Assembly: GCA_011009095.1 (NCBI GenBank)
Contig: VTPC01001660.1
Span: 35,979-99,978, forward strand
Source: Ignelater luminosus
Taxonomy: Eukaryota; Arthropoda; Insecta; Coleoptera; Elateridae
Length of the DNA: 64,000 bases
Direction: 5' to 3'
Shown: positions 45,325 to 56,720 of the stretch, piece after piece
Numbering within the stretch: position 1 is the stretch's first letter
Layout of the letters: the number at the start of each line of letters is the position of its first letter
Notes under the pieces: generated by a model
What the model was told of the DNA's origin: nothing
Database searches by the model: none
The model's input: only the letters and a program-made list of their open reading frames with translations
Position numbers and translations under genes: made by a program

Positions 45325-48300
45325 TTAATCTTCTAAGGTAACATTTTTGAATAAGTATGACATTGATTCCTTATTATGAATACGTCTAATTGCTTCAGAT
45401 AGCAAGATTGATATGTCCACGGTCTTGATTTTATGGCATTGCATTTTTTGTAGTTCGTGTGGTATTGTATTTGTTACAACAACCTGAAAATGTAAGTAAT
45501 ATTATCTTTAATTCTAAGGATTTCAGTTACTAGGCACTACGGATTTTATCAGAAATGATATCAAGTTTATAATTTTAAACAATACACCTTGCACAGTGTG
45601 TCTCATCTTCATTGCATTCATAAGGTATCTCGGTTATTATAAGAAATAGAGTGATGGAGTTTGCACCATACTGGCCTAACTTTCAAGCCAAATTCATTGG
45701 TGAAAATGAAATTTTTGAAATATCCAATTTTCTTTAAAGTGGAATATCTCAGCAAAGATAGAATAGTTATTTTTGCATTAAGTGTAGGAAATCAGTATTT
45801 TTTTTGTTGCGCATGAGAATGGCATTTTTTGCTGAGACCATTAGTTCGAGGCAAAAAAGTCATTCGAATGCGCCAAAAACTCACCGATCTCGTTCATAAA
45901 ATACAAACAACGTTTTTTCCACAACCTTCAAACATTATTACAGTTTATCTCATTTCTATAATTCCTGTTAAATCTTTGTTGTGTTGGTAACAAAACCTTC
46001 TAAACAATAGAGTTTTTCATTGAGATATGTTAGGAGTATTGTTATTTATGTTTTTATTTAAAATCAGAGGTTAGATTGTCGTTCAGAAAAGGTAAATGTT
46101 TACGTTTCATAGTTAGCTTTTGTTGTTTGTTTATTATTTGGAATGAAAATTTATTTTTTGTGTTTATTACTTCAATATTAATTATAATCAAAATGATTTG
46201 CACATAAAAAGCGAATTTACTGCATTCTAACCCTGTTTTGACATACGACATTCGTTTGACAGAAGATTTTCTAGTGAGAAATGTGTAACTAGAAATAGTG
46301 ACACTAACGTAAATAAGTTTGGGGTATAACCTAAACATTTGAAATGGATTGGAATTATAGAAATGAGATGAGGTATATATGATTTCTTGAAGTAAATTAT
46401 ACAAATGGAGCGTGCGATGAAAATGCAAAATAATAGAATAATTTATAACAATAAACAGAGTTACCTAATATGTCATGTAACTATGGAAATGTGCACTTGT
46501 TATTCGTTAAAAAAAATTGTAAAAAGATGCTTACGAATTTTTAATTGCACATATTCTATTAATCTTCTCATTGAAACGATGGATTGTGACGATACCAGTG
46601 GTAGTGATTGCAAACGTTGCTATTTCAAATCTATTGACTACCAAATCAAAAAGGTGGTATGAGAAGGTGTACATGCAATTTCGTGAATGGTGCATAATAA
46701 AAAATGTAGTAAAAGTATCAGAGTGTGATACTAGCCTATTTGGAAGAAAAATCAAGAATAGTAAAACCACCCACTCTATGGAATACATTTTCTATGCTAA
46801 AAGCCACCCTGAATGTAAAGGAAAACACAGATGTACAAAAATTTCCAAAATTAGTACCTTATCTTAAAAGCAAATTAGTTGGATGTTGAGGGAGGAAATC
46901 AAGAATTCTAACAAGGGAAGATATTACTGAATTTATTAAAGAAGCCGACGATGAAAGAAATTTACTAAATAAAGTATTAGCATCTAATTTTATTCTTGTA
47001 TTTAGGTAGCTAATGATAATTTCTTGTAGACTGTGCTAATTCTGGGCGTAAGTAGTGCTTGTCATCGGGAAGAATTAGTGAATATGACGATTGATGATGT
47101 AGGTTCCATATTGATTGTAAAAGTACCATATTCGAAAACTCATTTTGAACGAATGTTTACTGTTTCAATATCAGAATATATTGATATACCAAAAATATAG
47201 AGGTCTATGGCTGCCACATGCTTCAATATATGTTCTTCAAATATAACAATGGCAAATGTGTTAATCAGCATGTTGGAATAAATAAAATAGGAGAGATTCC
47301 CAGCTTAATTGCAAAATGGCTTGGAAAGGAAGAGTTTAAGAAATACACTGGCCATTGTTTTAGAATAAGCTCTGTCACTCTTTTGGCCAATGCAGGAGGA
47401 AATATGACTTCTATTAAATGCCACGGAGAGCGGAAATCTACCTCTGTGGCAGAGGGTTACTTAGAAGACAGTTTGAACAACAAAATTGACATTTCAAACA
47501 AAATTTTAAACTGTCAATCATCCACTTCCAAAGAGAACATGTCTGACGAAATTTCTGACTACCAGCACCAGCTTTGCACCTCTGGGGAGAAGATGAACGA
47601 AGTGGTACAGAAAGCTTTCAATGGTCAAGTATCTGCAATGTCTTCCGCAGGAATTAATGTAGGGAATAATTGTTCCAACTGTACAATTAATGTTTACTTT
47701 AATAATAAGTAACAATTCAGTAGTGTAGTTATATAAATTTTGATAAAATACACAGCCTTATTTACCTGCTTGGACTTTTGTTTCTATTTAATAACTATAA
47801 TTACGTCATCATCCTTGGTGATGTTTAAATCTAACCTTTTCTCGAGGGTTGTAGAAAAAAAAAACTTGAATTTGCAACAATAAACAGAGTTATCTAATGT
47901 GTCATTTTTGTTTTTTTTTCGCCCACGTAAAACATATTTTTTGCGCCCATGTGAAAAAATGATAAACTTCCCATATCCTTGGCGATGCTTAAATCTAACC
48001 TTTTCTTGACGGTTGTAGAAAAAAGAACATCAAAGAGAGGGTTTTAGAGAATTTAATCCCAAACACAAAAAATCATTTTCATGATCATCTTTTGTTTTAC
48101 TGCGGTGGTGAAGTGTAAAAACCTTTTTAAATGGTACACCTACTTGTTTTCATATTAACATTGTTGTTCTTTTCTTTTACCAAGTTATGAAGCAAAAATC
48201 ATTTTCTATTGTAGTGTACCCCGAGTGAGTAATCACATCAAACATGGCAATCGTGAATTTATGTCAAATAAATTGCATTTGCTATACAAAGATTGCTAAA

Positions 48301-50185
48301 ACAAAGAAAGATGTTCTTAAGATATTTTATTGGGCATTAAGAAATAGCGTCTTGAAAGCATCTTTTGTTTTATCAATTGTTACATAACAAATGTAATTTG
48401 TTTAATGAAAATTCACAATTTCATAATATGTTAGATGTCATGATTACTCATGGCACATTATGATTTTCCCTTCTTAACTTGGTAAAATAAAAGAATAACT
48501 ATCTCAAACCTTATATATCACTGAAAAGCATTTAAAGTGCGCTATTCAGCAATACGAAACTCAAGTAAAAAAATTTTGCATTTATGTGATTTTTTTTGTG
48601 TTTGAGAGTAGATTCTCTAAAATCCCTCTGCTCTTTTCTATCTTTACTCATTCCGGAGATATTTTATTTTAAAGAAAATCAGATACAGTTGAACTTGGAT
48701 AACTCAGACTCGAAGGGAAAGAAAAAACAGTTTGAACAAGCAAAACTTTAACTAATCAAGGTATTTTTCCATAAATGTATGTAAATCAATAATTTGCAAT
48801 AAGTTTGAGTTGTCAAGGATTTTGCATTATCGAGGTTCGAGTTATCAAATTCTTCTGCATAATAATTGTAAACAATTATTGACAGTGTTCTGACAAAATG
48901 CAGTCAGTGCCGATTAGGTTTTTTTTTACAGGAAGCAAACAGATAAAGGTTACCGGTAAAGTTTAAGTATAGAAAATTTAACTATAATTTAAGAGTTAAT
49001 TGCAAATCATTCCAATGTTTTCTGAGAAACTAAAATAAACTAACCCTATTGGTATCTCTTTATCTTTTTATCATATATGTTGCTACTGACCTCATCAATA
49101 GGCGAATCCTCAATTAATCTCGGTGCATCAGATGATAATAAACCATGCGTGGCCAAAACATAAATCTTATATGCACCACGCTCTTTTAAAACTTCAGCTG
49201 CAGCCACAAATGACTGCACATCATCTATCAAATCATCCTGTAAAAAACAAGTGTGGAATTATTCACATTATAAAAACGCAACTAGCTGTTACAAAATTAC
49301 TTACAACCATGATGGCAATCCGTCCACCTACATCTCCAACAACATTAATTGGTGGTTTTTCTTTAGCTGGATGTATTGGAACTCCTACTCCAGCATCCAT
49401 TGTACGAGAACGAGGAACTGCTGGTGGGGAATATCGTCCATCAACTTCATCACATTCGGCTACTTTCTGTTCACCATGAATTACAGCTATACCTAACCGT
49501 AAACGTTCAGCATATGATGTTGCTTTCTTAGCTGTGCCAGGATTACGAGCAACAATTACAGAATTACGATAATCTGGTATCTAAAACAGTTTTACTTAAG
49601 TATAAAAAATTTATTTAAGTTAAAAAGGAATATTTACACTTTCTTGAATGTATTGTAATAAAAATGGACTAGCTCGTAAATTATCCACTGGACAATCAAA
49701 GAAACCTTGTATTTCTTTTTGATGCAGGTCCATTGTTATAACATGAGTTAAACCAGACTTGCACATCATTTTAGCAAGAAGTTTCGAAACTATACAACCA
49801 CGTTTACGCATTTTACACTGCTTACTATATGGTAAATAAGGTATAACTGCTACTATAGAGTTAGCCGATGAAGTTTTGCAAGCATAAGCCATAATTAACA
49901 ATTCCATTATGTTATTATTAACATCCCTAAAATGAAAACAGTAATATGGTTACTAAACAATTTTTCATTTATTGATGAACAATCTTACTTTGTTCCTGTT
50001 TGGATAATATAAATATCTTTACCACGTACAGAATCACCTATTTCCACCATTGTTTCTCGATTTGTTTTGTGATACACAGAACAACCTCCCATTTTAACAT
50101 CCAGCCGTTTGGCAATTAAATTGGCCAGATCCGGATGGGAGTTTCCACTTATAATTACAATATCGGATGTTTTTGGTGCATCCAT
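45325..50185 (-). CDS. Prpsap: phosphoribosyl pyrophosphate synthetase-associated protein, 5 coding exons, 355 aa
   Basis: Exons in transcript order: 50185-49989, 49926-49638, 49580-49305, 49237-49091, 45483-45325. All introns are GT-AG, the phases agree, and the total is 355 codons plus stop (human homologues are ~356-369 aa). The protein has the two phosphoribosyltransferase-like folds of PRPP synthetases. It is the associated-protein paralogue rather than the enzyme: [17 protein letters not shown] replaces the enzyme's RQDKKDK-type loop, and there is a ~30-residue insertion ([17 protein letters not shown]) before [15 protein letters not shown]. Other landmarks are [38 protein letters not shown] and [13 protein letters not shown]. 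These proteins join and restrain PRPP synthetase in the cytosol. Start: ATG 50185 in aaATGG context; in-frame codons upstream lie between it and an acceptor at 50220, so a 5' UTR exon is likely and a longer N-terminus cannot be excluded. Confidence 0.93.
46571..47715 (+). pseudogene. Crypton-type tyrosine recombinase relic
   Basis: On the plus strand, in several frames, the order is that of a YR with a SAM-like N-domain. [15 protein letters not shown] and REWCIIKN (about 46635-46715) come first, then a [14 protein letters not shown] piece and [14 protein letters not shown] (about 46900-46955). The catalytic domain follows: [12 protein letters not shown] with the box I Arg (about 47052-47088), [12 protein letters not shown] with the Lys strand (about 47130-47160), [18 protein letters not shown] with the HxxR (about 47345-47400), and VAEGYLEDS with the nucleophilic Tyr (about 47447-47475). 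Cryptons move by recombination with no target duplication. Stops and frame changes before 47200 kill it; the last frame (47218-47712) is open to its natural end. It is antisense to the host gene. Confidence 0.75.
47874..47905. repeat. direct repeat flanking the Crypton relic
   Basis: aacaataaacagagttatctaatgtgtcat here, and the same with two changes at about 46446-46475, upstream of the recombinase relic. The pair brackets its coding part; it may be an element boundary or an unrelated repeat. Confidence 0.5.
48020..48680. repeat. diverged interior copy of the long-TIR foldback family
   Basis: Matches the interior of 3487-4392: agggttttagagaattta...cacaaaaaa, atcttttgttttact, and the inner inverted pair cattgctataca..attgctaaaac / caattgttacataacaaatg (about 48285 and 48376). 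It is itself palindromic: cctctttg-type words at the two ends pair. The TIR tips were not found. Confidence 0.65.
48686..48870. repeat. pogo-like MITE fragment
   Basis: cagttgaacttggataactcagactcg at the left and cgaggttcgagttatcaaattc at the right, with tttgagttgtcaagg between. This is the usual look of a short pogo/Tigger derivative. The right terminus is unclear. Confidence 0.4.
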
Positions 50186-51475
50186 TTCGATGCGTTGTGG
50201 TAACCGAAAACCACCTAACCTAAAAATTCAATTATGTTTCGTTATATTTAAAGAATTTGCATACACGTTCTACTAAAATAATTAGTGCTGGGAATAAGCC
50301 AAAAAACGGTTAATGAGCTGGAAACATTTTGGTTACAAAGAAAAGCGTTTAATTTCGCCAAACTAATGGAACCACGTCTTGTTAATATCAACCGTGTTTT
50401 AATAAGATTGAGAAAGTCTATAACTAACCTTTCATAATATTTTAACACATAAAGCTTGTATTAGGAAAAACAATTATTAAATACAATTAGAGGATGTATT
50501 GAAACAAAGTAAATCACGTATTAGCACGCACCTGTTACGACTGTGAAACATTTAAAAATTCCGAGATAAAAATGTAACTTTTATCTAGGATAATTGATTT
50601 CTTGTTTACCTCTCTCTTTTGTTGTATAATTACAATCTCGTATTATAAAATATTTCCACTATACATAGCACTTTGTGACTTGAGATCATTGACAACACAC
50701 CATTTTTCAGTAAACAAACTAATATAGAAAATACCTCAAGCTTGTTGTCCTTCTTCTCCTGTTTCACTTGCAAATTAGGCGCATATGGTGCACGCGCAGT
50801 AAAATGTAGAGAAAGAGAATATTCAAATATACACACTTCTTCGTAAATCTCTCTATAGTAGAAAATCGAAATGTTGGTACTCGATTATAGTTCACTTCAA
50901 ATCTATGGATTTATGATACTTATAGTTTGCATCTTTATTTATTTTTCAAGGTTATTTATTTTAAGTTAGAATTAATGTCCGATCTGATCAATTTTGGCAT
51001 TATATCGAATTCATATGTTGAAAGAATTGTAAAGGGCAAAACTACTTACTATCAGAGAAAAAGTTCTAACCCTTCGCTATTCTGAAATGCGCATTTTAGA
51101 AACTAAAAAATAAATAATAATGTACTATCCAAAGAAGTTGAAACCTGCGAAAACGTCGAAGGTAAATTGTATTTTCTTTTACAAACTACGAGGCGGCTGT
51201 TTTTATAGGTGGCCAATGTAAACTATAATCAGTTTTGAATGGTAAAGTTACTAACTACTTATAAAAACGTAATTTACAGTATTGGTTTTTCAAAGCTACC
51301 TTACATAACATTGGCATTGTTATTAATTTTTGTAAACCGAAAACCAGAAACACGAAAGATCAAAAGAACCGCCCTGAGTGATCCAACTGATTCTGTAAGG
51401 TATAAATTGTGACCTAACCTATATCAATCAATAGGTAATTTATTCATTCCTGCATCCAGTCAAATAAAATTATAT
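50186..51475. other. 5' side of Prpsap, no gene recognised
   Basis: Probably contains the promoter and a non-coding first exon of Prpsap; a plausible acceptor sits at 50220-50221 (minus). I could not identify a TATA box, initiator or first-exon donor with confidence. Short frames on the minus strand are unsupported. Confidence 0.4.
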
Positions 51476-51835
51476 AGGGTGTCCCATTTAAAAAGAATTA
51501 ATATAATCACTTCTGAAGTTGGTCAATCTTAAAGATTTCCAATTGCCTTATGCTAGTTGTGAAAAAAACAAGTCCTGCAGCTTAAATAGTCTGTGAACCA
51601 ACTACAGCCCATTAATGCAAATCTCACAAAGTCAAACCCTGTATCGATGAAAAGCAGATTCCATGGGAAACCCAAATATGTAAAGATATCCATGGCATCG
51701 TGTCTGAGACAAAAAATTATTCTTGTTACGCGTATATGCAATATCTCGTATATGGGAAAATAAAATTAGTTGATAGAAAGTCAAGCACCGACAACAACGC
51801 ATTTTGAATTTTTGTTCTAATACCCTGTGTAAACT
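51476..51835. mobile_element. possible mariner-type MITE
   Basis: Starts tataGGGTGTCCCATTTAAAAAG and ends aataccctgtgta; the agggt/accct tips and the TA context are typical of mariner MITEs. The inverted repeats are short and poorly paired. Confidence 0.35.
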
Positions 51836-52279
51836 TAATATCATCACTTACGGTACGACATCTGCCTCCTTGTTGGCAACACGTTCTTGCAACTAATAGC
51901 AAAGCATAATGTACAACAGTTTCCTAAAGCATGCGCAACATGTTGAATGACTTTTATGTCGATGATATGTCAACAGATTGCAAGACTATAGCATGTTCAA
52001 AAAAAAAACACTTCAAGTAGGTCATGCTATTTTTAATAACGCACGTCTTAGAGCATATTATTTGCATTTAAGAAATTAACGCACCACTATAAAATATCAA
52101 TTAAACTTTAATTATAGGAGTTGAATATTTTTAGTGAGTAATTTACAGTTAATTACAACTACGTTGTTGTCCAATAAGCCGCTTAAAAAGATAACAAAAA
52201 ACAAATTTTAAAAATTAAAAAGAAATTTTTTTAAATTTATTAATATTCGACATTTCCACTTGTGCTTCTAACGACAACC
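51836..52279. other. no feature recognised
   Basis: AT-rich, no gene or repeat that I can support. Confidence 0.4.
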
Positions 52280-53010
52280 TAACAGCGACGATCCATACCG
52301 AGTATAAGCGATCTTATGTCATTTTGGTCAAGGTTATTCCGTATTTCCACCAGTCGCCGTCCCACCTCCTCTAGGTTAACAGGAGAATTTGGATAACTCC
52401 TCAACCGCCTGCCAAGCATATCCCATATGTGCTCAATAGGATTAGCTCAGGGCTACGTGCTGGCCACTCCATAACTCGAATTTGGACTTGCTGTAGATAA
52501 TTTCATTATCGTGCATACACAAACATTTTTGCCCAAACTAGGGTCCAAATGGCATCACATGGTCTTCTAGAATGTTCACTACGTAACGTTCAGCGTTGAG
52601 GTTTCCAGTGTTTAAGACCACTAAATCCGTGCGGCCGGTTAAAGAAATCCCTTCCCAAACCATAACCGAACCGCCACCAAATAAGGTGGAATTCAAAACA
52701 TTACACTGCGCATATCGTTCATTTGGTCGGTGATATGTGCGAACGCGTCTATCACAATTATACAGACAAAATCTGGATTCGTCTGAAAACAGTATATACG
52801 TCTCCAATCAGCTTCCAACCAATCTACGTGCTGCCTAGCGAAATTTAAACAAGCTCTGCGATGAGTTGCAGTTAAGAATGAACTTTGCACAGGAATCCGA
52901 GATCTCAAATTAGCCTCAAGGAGACGTTGGTGAACACTTTCTGTGCTGATTCAGATTTCATGTACATGTTGAAGCTGAGCCTGTAAGCTACGAGCAGTTA
53001 CAAAACGTTG
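52280..53010 (-). pseudogene. second Tc1-family transposase relic
   Basis: The minus strand reads, in changing frames, RSRIPVQSSFLTATHRRACL and FARQHVDWLEADWR (about 52910-52800), LFSDESRFCLYNCDRRVRTY with the first Asp (about 52795-52730), GGGSVMVWEGISLTGRTDLV (about 52675-52620), ILEDHVMPFGP (about 52570) and ARSPELI-PIEHIWDMLGRR with the Glu (about 52465-52400), ending in GMDRRC. The second Asp block is lost between 52540 and 52470. It is a different family from the Tc1 at 11002-11995, closer to the Tcb-like group by its SGGSVMVWxGIS type block. Confidence 0.75.
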
Positions 53011-53103
53011 CCTTAAAGCAGAAATTATTTAGATTTATTGATGATTAAGATAATACCAGAAAATCAAATGAGATAACTGAACAAACTTCAGAAAAAGCAA
53101 ACA
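53011..53103. other. spacer
   Basis: Nothing recognised between two transposon relics. Confidence 0.3.
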
Positions 53104-53320
53104 TCATAGGGTTATTTTGGTTTTGGTTTTTTTGTGTTGAACGCTGCTATGACCAACTGTAATAATTGCTGTTCATCTTCAAGATTTTGGTTGAGCACAT
53201 GATTCTTCACGTAACCCCAGAGGAAAGAAGTTTAACGGTGTTAGATCAGGTGATCGTGCATGCCAGGGTATTGCAGAATACATTAATTTATAGCATAAGA
53301 AATCAAAATAACCCTATCAT
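53104..53320 (-). mobile_element. mini-element retaining the 3' end of a mariner-like transposase
   Basis: Inverted ends atAGGGTTATTTTGGTTTTGG (53108) and its counterpart (gaaatcaaaataaccctatc, ending about 53318). Between them the minus strand encodes WHARSPDLTPLNFF, with the third catalytic acid, then a frameshift and NQNLEDEQQLLQLVIAAFNT. It is an internally deleted element that kept both tips and only the last ~55 codons of transposase: a MITE caught in the making. Confidence 0.7.
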
Positions 53321-53494
53321 GTTTACATCATTAGAATCGTGACAACAAGAGTTTTTCAATTGTTTTTCCGTCTATTTAAAAAAAATGAGGTTGATGATGG
53401 TTACTCGAAACCGAAACATTGTTCAGAATGCTGTTTGCGTATTTTAATAGAGAACAAAAAGTAGCAATGGAAAAGTGGTTTTAGTTTTCCAATA

Positions 53495-53707
53495 TCTCTT
53501 CAAATAAATAAAAGAAAAAATAATAACGAAAATCGAGAAATCTACTTTTTTTAAATATCTCTGAAACTATCCAAGATATCTAGATTTTACAAACGCCAAC
53601 AAAAAGGTCCTATAAATATCCAACTTTCATCCCATTTAACCGATGCTGTATCTCTTACCGTTTCCAAGATCCCCATGCTGTGCATCCTTATCTTGGACAC
53701 ACTGTAT
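53495..53707. repeat. end fragment related to the long-TIR family
   Basis: Ends ctgtatctcttaccgtttccaagatcccc...cttggacacactgtata, matching the right end of the 906-bp element at 4331-4394 (gtatctcttacaattcccgagatccc...tggacacactgta). Only one end is present. Confidence 0.6.
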
Positions 53708-53929
53708 ATAGGAAATTCGGAACGTAATAAAACAGTATCAATCATTCATTTGGTTTGTACTCAACAAATGTATTGCCAGTATTAAGCCTTTTCTACCACC
53801 TTAAAGAGATTGTGAGGCTGTAATCTCAGCAATACATAACACAAACTTCCTGAAGTTTGTTCATGGTCGTTCGAACCACCACCAGCGTGGAGATGCCGTC
53901 CACTACGTCGGGATACTTTATTTATACCT
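53708..53929. other. no feature recognised
   Basis: No gene or repeat supported. Confidence 0.3.
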
Positions 53930-54165
53930 TCTAATTTTAACTTTAGCAAATTCGTTAATTAGGGATGTGTAGTCTAGAGTGGCAGTCAATGTAGATTCAA
54001 TAGACATTACTGACACATTTCTAAGTTTTGTTTAGTTTATTGAACTTTTTAAGTAGTGCTTTTATTAATTTTAATTTAGAAAAACTTCTTTCCTCACTAA
54101 CTACGGAGACAGGGAGTGTTAATAAAATTCTCAGTATTCGCATACAAAGTTATTTTGGCACAAAT
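53930..54165 (-). pseudogene. hAT C-terminal dimerisation domain fragment
   Basis: The minus strand reads LLTLPVSVVSEERSFSKLKL (about 54125-54065), the hallmark of the hAT dimerisation region, then a stop and frame change and SIESTLTATLDYTSLINEFA (about 54003-53945), the usual downstream segment ending in KVKIRRYK. No catalytic core is nearby. Confidence 0.7.
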
Positions 54166-54758
54166 AATTTAAAACATCCAAAGGTTTCATAGAATATGAT
54201 AGCATTCGGGATACATTTTTAATTATTGAATGATTCAAATTGTATTTTGATTTCGTTGCTTATGTCGCCCTCTTAGGGTACCGCTTGATGCGGCTGCCTC
54301 TCTGTATCATAGCACGGCGCGGCCCTGAAACGAAATCAAGGGCAACTAGAGAGACTATTAAAGACCATCGAGTTGTAAAAAGCACTATACAAGCCTGTAC
54401 GTGTCGTGTAGTTACAAGAATTCCAAAGAACAACAAGTAAAATAAGATCACTGCATTCATTTATAGATAGAGATCATCTTATAATGGGTGACCTGCCTTT
54501 GCCCAGAGTCAATCCTTCTAAGTCGTTCATCAACATTAAGGTCTACTTCTGTGAAGTAATTAGATTACGGGAGAACAGTTTTACAAAAACATACGTTACC
54601 GTATTTTTTGTTTGGCCACAAGTGCAAAACATGCATCGTTTTGCTTATGTGTGTTGATGCATCTATATGCGGACTTATGCACCTTCGGTTGCTTCTGGTG
54701 TGACCCCAAGAATACATTTAAAAAGCCACTGCAAAAGAAATTATAGAATTAATAAATA
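54166..54758. other. no gene recognised
   Basis: Two mirror-image short frames at 54240-54460; no domain. Probably more degraded transposon DNA. Confidence 0.35.
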
Positions 54759-55110
54759 TCTGGGAATGCAAAGCATAACCACAACGAACTCCTGTTTTGT
54801 TACTTTTTTCAAATTTTGACGGCCATTCTGACCATGTTTCCGAGGTGATATCAAAACACTAAAAGTATGCATTTCTCTTATTTTTCTGGCGTAGAATACG
54901 ATTCAAAAGTAAACAAAATTTTTGAAAATTTTCCACTTTTTGGCGGCCATTTTGACCATGTTCCTGAAGAGTTATCAAAAAAACGAAGATACCACGTCGT
55001 CTTTAGTTTTTTTCAAAATTTGACAAAAAATGCGGGCAGACATACAGACAGACAGACTTGGCAAATTCAGCAACGACTCCTTCGGAGTTCGTTGAAAAAC
55101 AGAAGTTGAC
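54759..55110. repeat. dispersed repeat with internal duplication (copy 2)
   Basis: Matches 29190-29510 and extends further, to a cagacatacagacagacagactt word and an aacgactccttcggagttcgttg palindrome (about 55068-55093) that may be the true terminus of the family. The internal ~120-bp unit is again present twice (ggccattctgaccatgtttccgaggtg; ggccattttgaccatgttcctgaagag). Confidence 0.8.
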
Positions 55111-56480
55111 CTACTTTAAGCAAACTAAAGTCAAAAAAGTGTCTATGTGAACGAAATTACATTGAAAGTGTACGTTAAATGTCGGCCTTCAGATTCTTCA
55201 ATATCTCATGTGGCGTACTTAATAAAAAAATGATATAAAAAAAAAATTTTGACAATGCCACAGGAGCCCGCCAAATAGCTCAAGTTCCAAAGTAGACGAC
55301 GGTTGAAGCATCCAGGTACTGCACGATGGAAGAAATAATAATTAAAAAGGTTGGGCGCCAGCTCTGTTGCACAGTAGCAATAAAAAAAAGCTGAAAAGAG
55401 AAACAAAGAAAAAACAAAGAACTGAGGGTATCAATCTTTAATTAATAAATTGAAGTTTTGCAAATGAAAATTATGAACAAGCAAGATTTTTTATTATTAA
55501 ATAACATTGCCGATACTTTCTTTTATTAAATAGCATTGCCAAAAAATGCACGAACAAAGTTAAATTATTAACTGAAATGGAGTGGATGGCGTCGCCCTTA
55601 CATTACGGTTTTGATAAATGTAACTAATAAACAAAATTTAAATATTAAATAAATATAACTAATTAAAATTTTAGTAATATTTTTAATTAATTAATATTGT
55701 TAATTAAATTATTATGAGATGGTATATAACCCAGCAAGGAAGAAAGAAAGAACAGAAGAAAAACCAAGCAAAAAGGAAATCTATGCAGTTGATCACCCGT
55801 TTAACGACCTCGGATTTCTTGTAGAAAATGTGAAATTGTATTGGTGTGCAGCGATTAAATCTCGTCCTCGAATATGAAGATAATAGGTATAGTTAGTGAC
55901 AGGAACTCACTCCAATCTTTGGAACAAGCTTCAGCGAAGAACAAAGAAAAAAGGACTGGTGTAGAGTCCAGCAAGTGAGACCCAGAGCAATGCCCCTCCG
56001 GGAGTTGTCTAAAAAAAGTAAAACAAACTTACAAAAAAAAAGAATAAGAATTCACGTCGATAATTCCTTCTAAGCACAAAAAAAAAATGGAAGTAGATAG
56101 AGAACTCGGCTCACCTGAATTATCAGACACTTACTAATCAACTCCAAATGGTTAATTACAGGTTATCTGGAACCACATTTAATAAACGATTATTGCAAAA
56201 TTCTAAGAACATCCCCTAAGGGTAACCCTTGTGATGAAATTTTGTCGGAGCACTCTCGGCCCGAAAACGGTCAAGCTAAAAGTGAAGTTTTAAGAATTCG
56301 AACGGCATATATTGAAATATATTAAAAATTGACACCAAGTAAGAGGAAATTATACTGGGTGTACCAATGTCTAAACAAGAATAATTAAAGAATTCCTGGA
56401 ACGGCTTCCAGACCGTTACACTCATGTTTGTTGTTCTAGACTTTGCTGTTAAATTCGGAGTTATCCGTAAGCGTTCGACA
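55111..56480. other. unassigned, possible retroelement debris
   Basis: No gene recognised. Purine-rich patches (about 55380-55420, 55735-55780, 55925-56050) and a word resembling a primer-binding site (ttgggcgccagctctgttgc, about 55350) hint at retroelement ends, but nothing is firm. Confidence 0.3.
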
Positions 56481-56499
56481 GTTCGAGAAGATTTCGTTC

Positions 56500-56720
56500 T
56501 CAAATGAAGTGGATGTGGACTTATTCGATGGCAACATATGGCATTTAAAGTATTTGAAGCAGTACGCAATAGATTACCAGATATTTTAAATTTATCTCTA
56601 TAATATGGAATAGTCTCTGAATCTTGGAAGGTATCAAGCATAATACCTATACAAAAAAAATAACGCAATGCCATGTAGTGAATATAGGCCTTTTATTAGA
56701 ATTATTAGAAAGACTTAGTA
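56500..56720 (+). pseudogene. non-LTR reverse transcriptase fragment
   Basis: The plus strand reads VFEAVRNRLPDILNLSL, a stop, then YGIVSESWKVSSIIPIQKK and SEYRPFIRII. These are the first RT blocks (FNxSLxxGxxPxxWKxxxIxPxxK followed by xxYRPI) in the right order. No palm YxDD follows. The overlapping 132-codon minus-strand frame (56276-56674) is a shadow. Confidence 0.65.

Larger units (their letters stand above)
45484..49090 (-). other. last intron of Prpsap, 3.6 kb
   Basis: Donor GAG|gtcagt at 49090 and acceptor attttcag before 45483. It houses the Crypton relic (plus strand), a partial copy of the long-TIR foldback family and a pogo-like MITE end. Other Prpsap introns are only 57-67 bp, so the size is due to insertions. 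Confidence 0.85.

Noticed and set aside
46931..47715. Phage-type integrase or CRISPR/prophage origin for the tyrosine recombinase
   Set aside because: The window is eukaryotic with spliced genes; the insect-type YR sequence and absence of any bacterial neighbour fit a Crypton.
49046..50185. Catalytic PRPP synthetase (PRPS)
   Set aside because: The [11 protein letters not shown] loop and the SPPAVP insertion are those of the associated-protein paralogue, and the enzyme's Lys/Arg loop for ATP binding is replaced.
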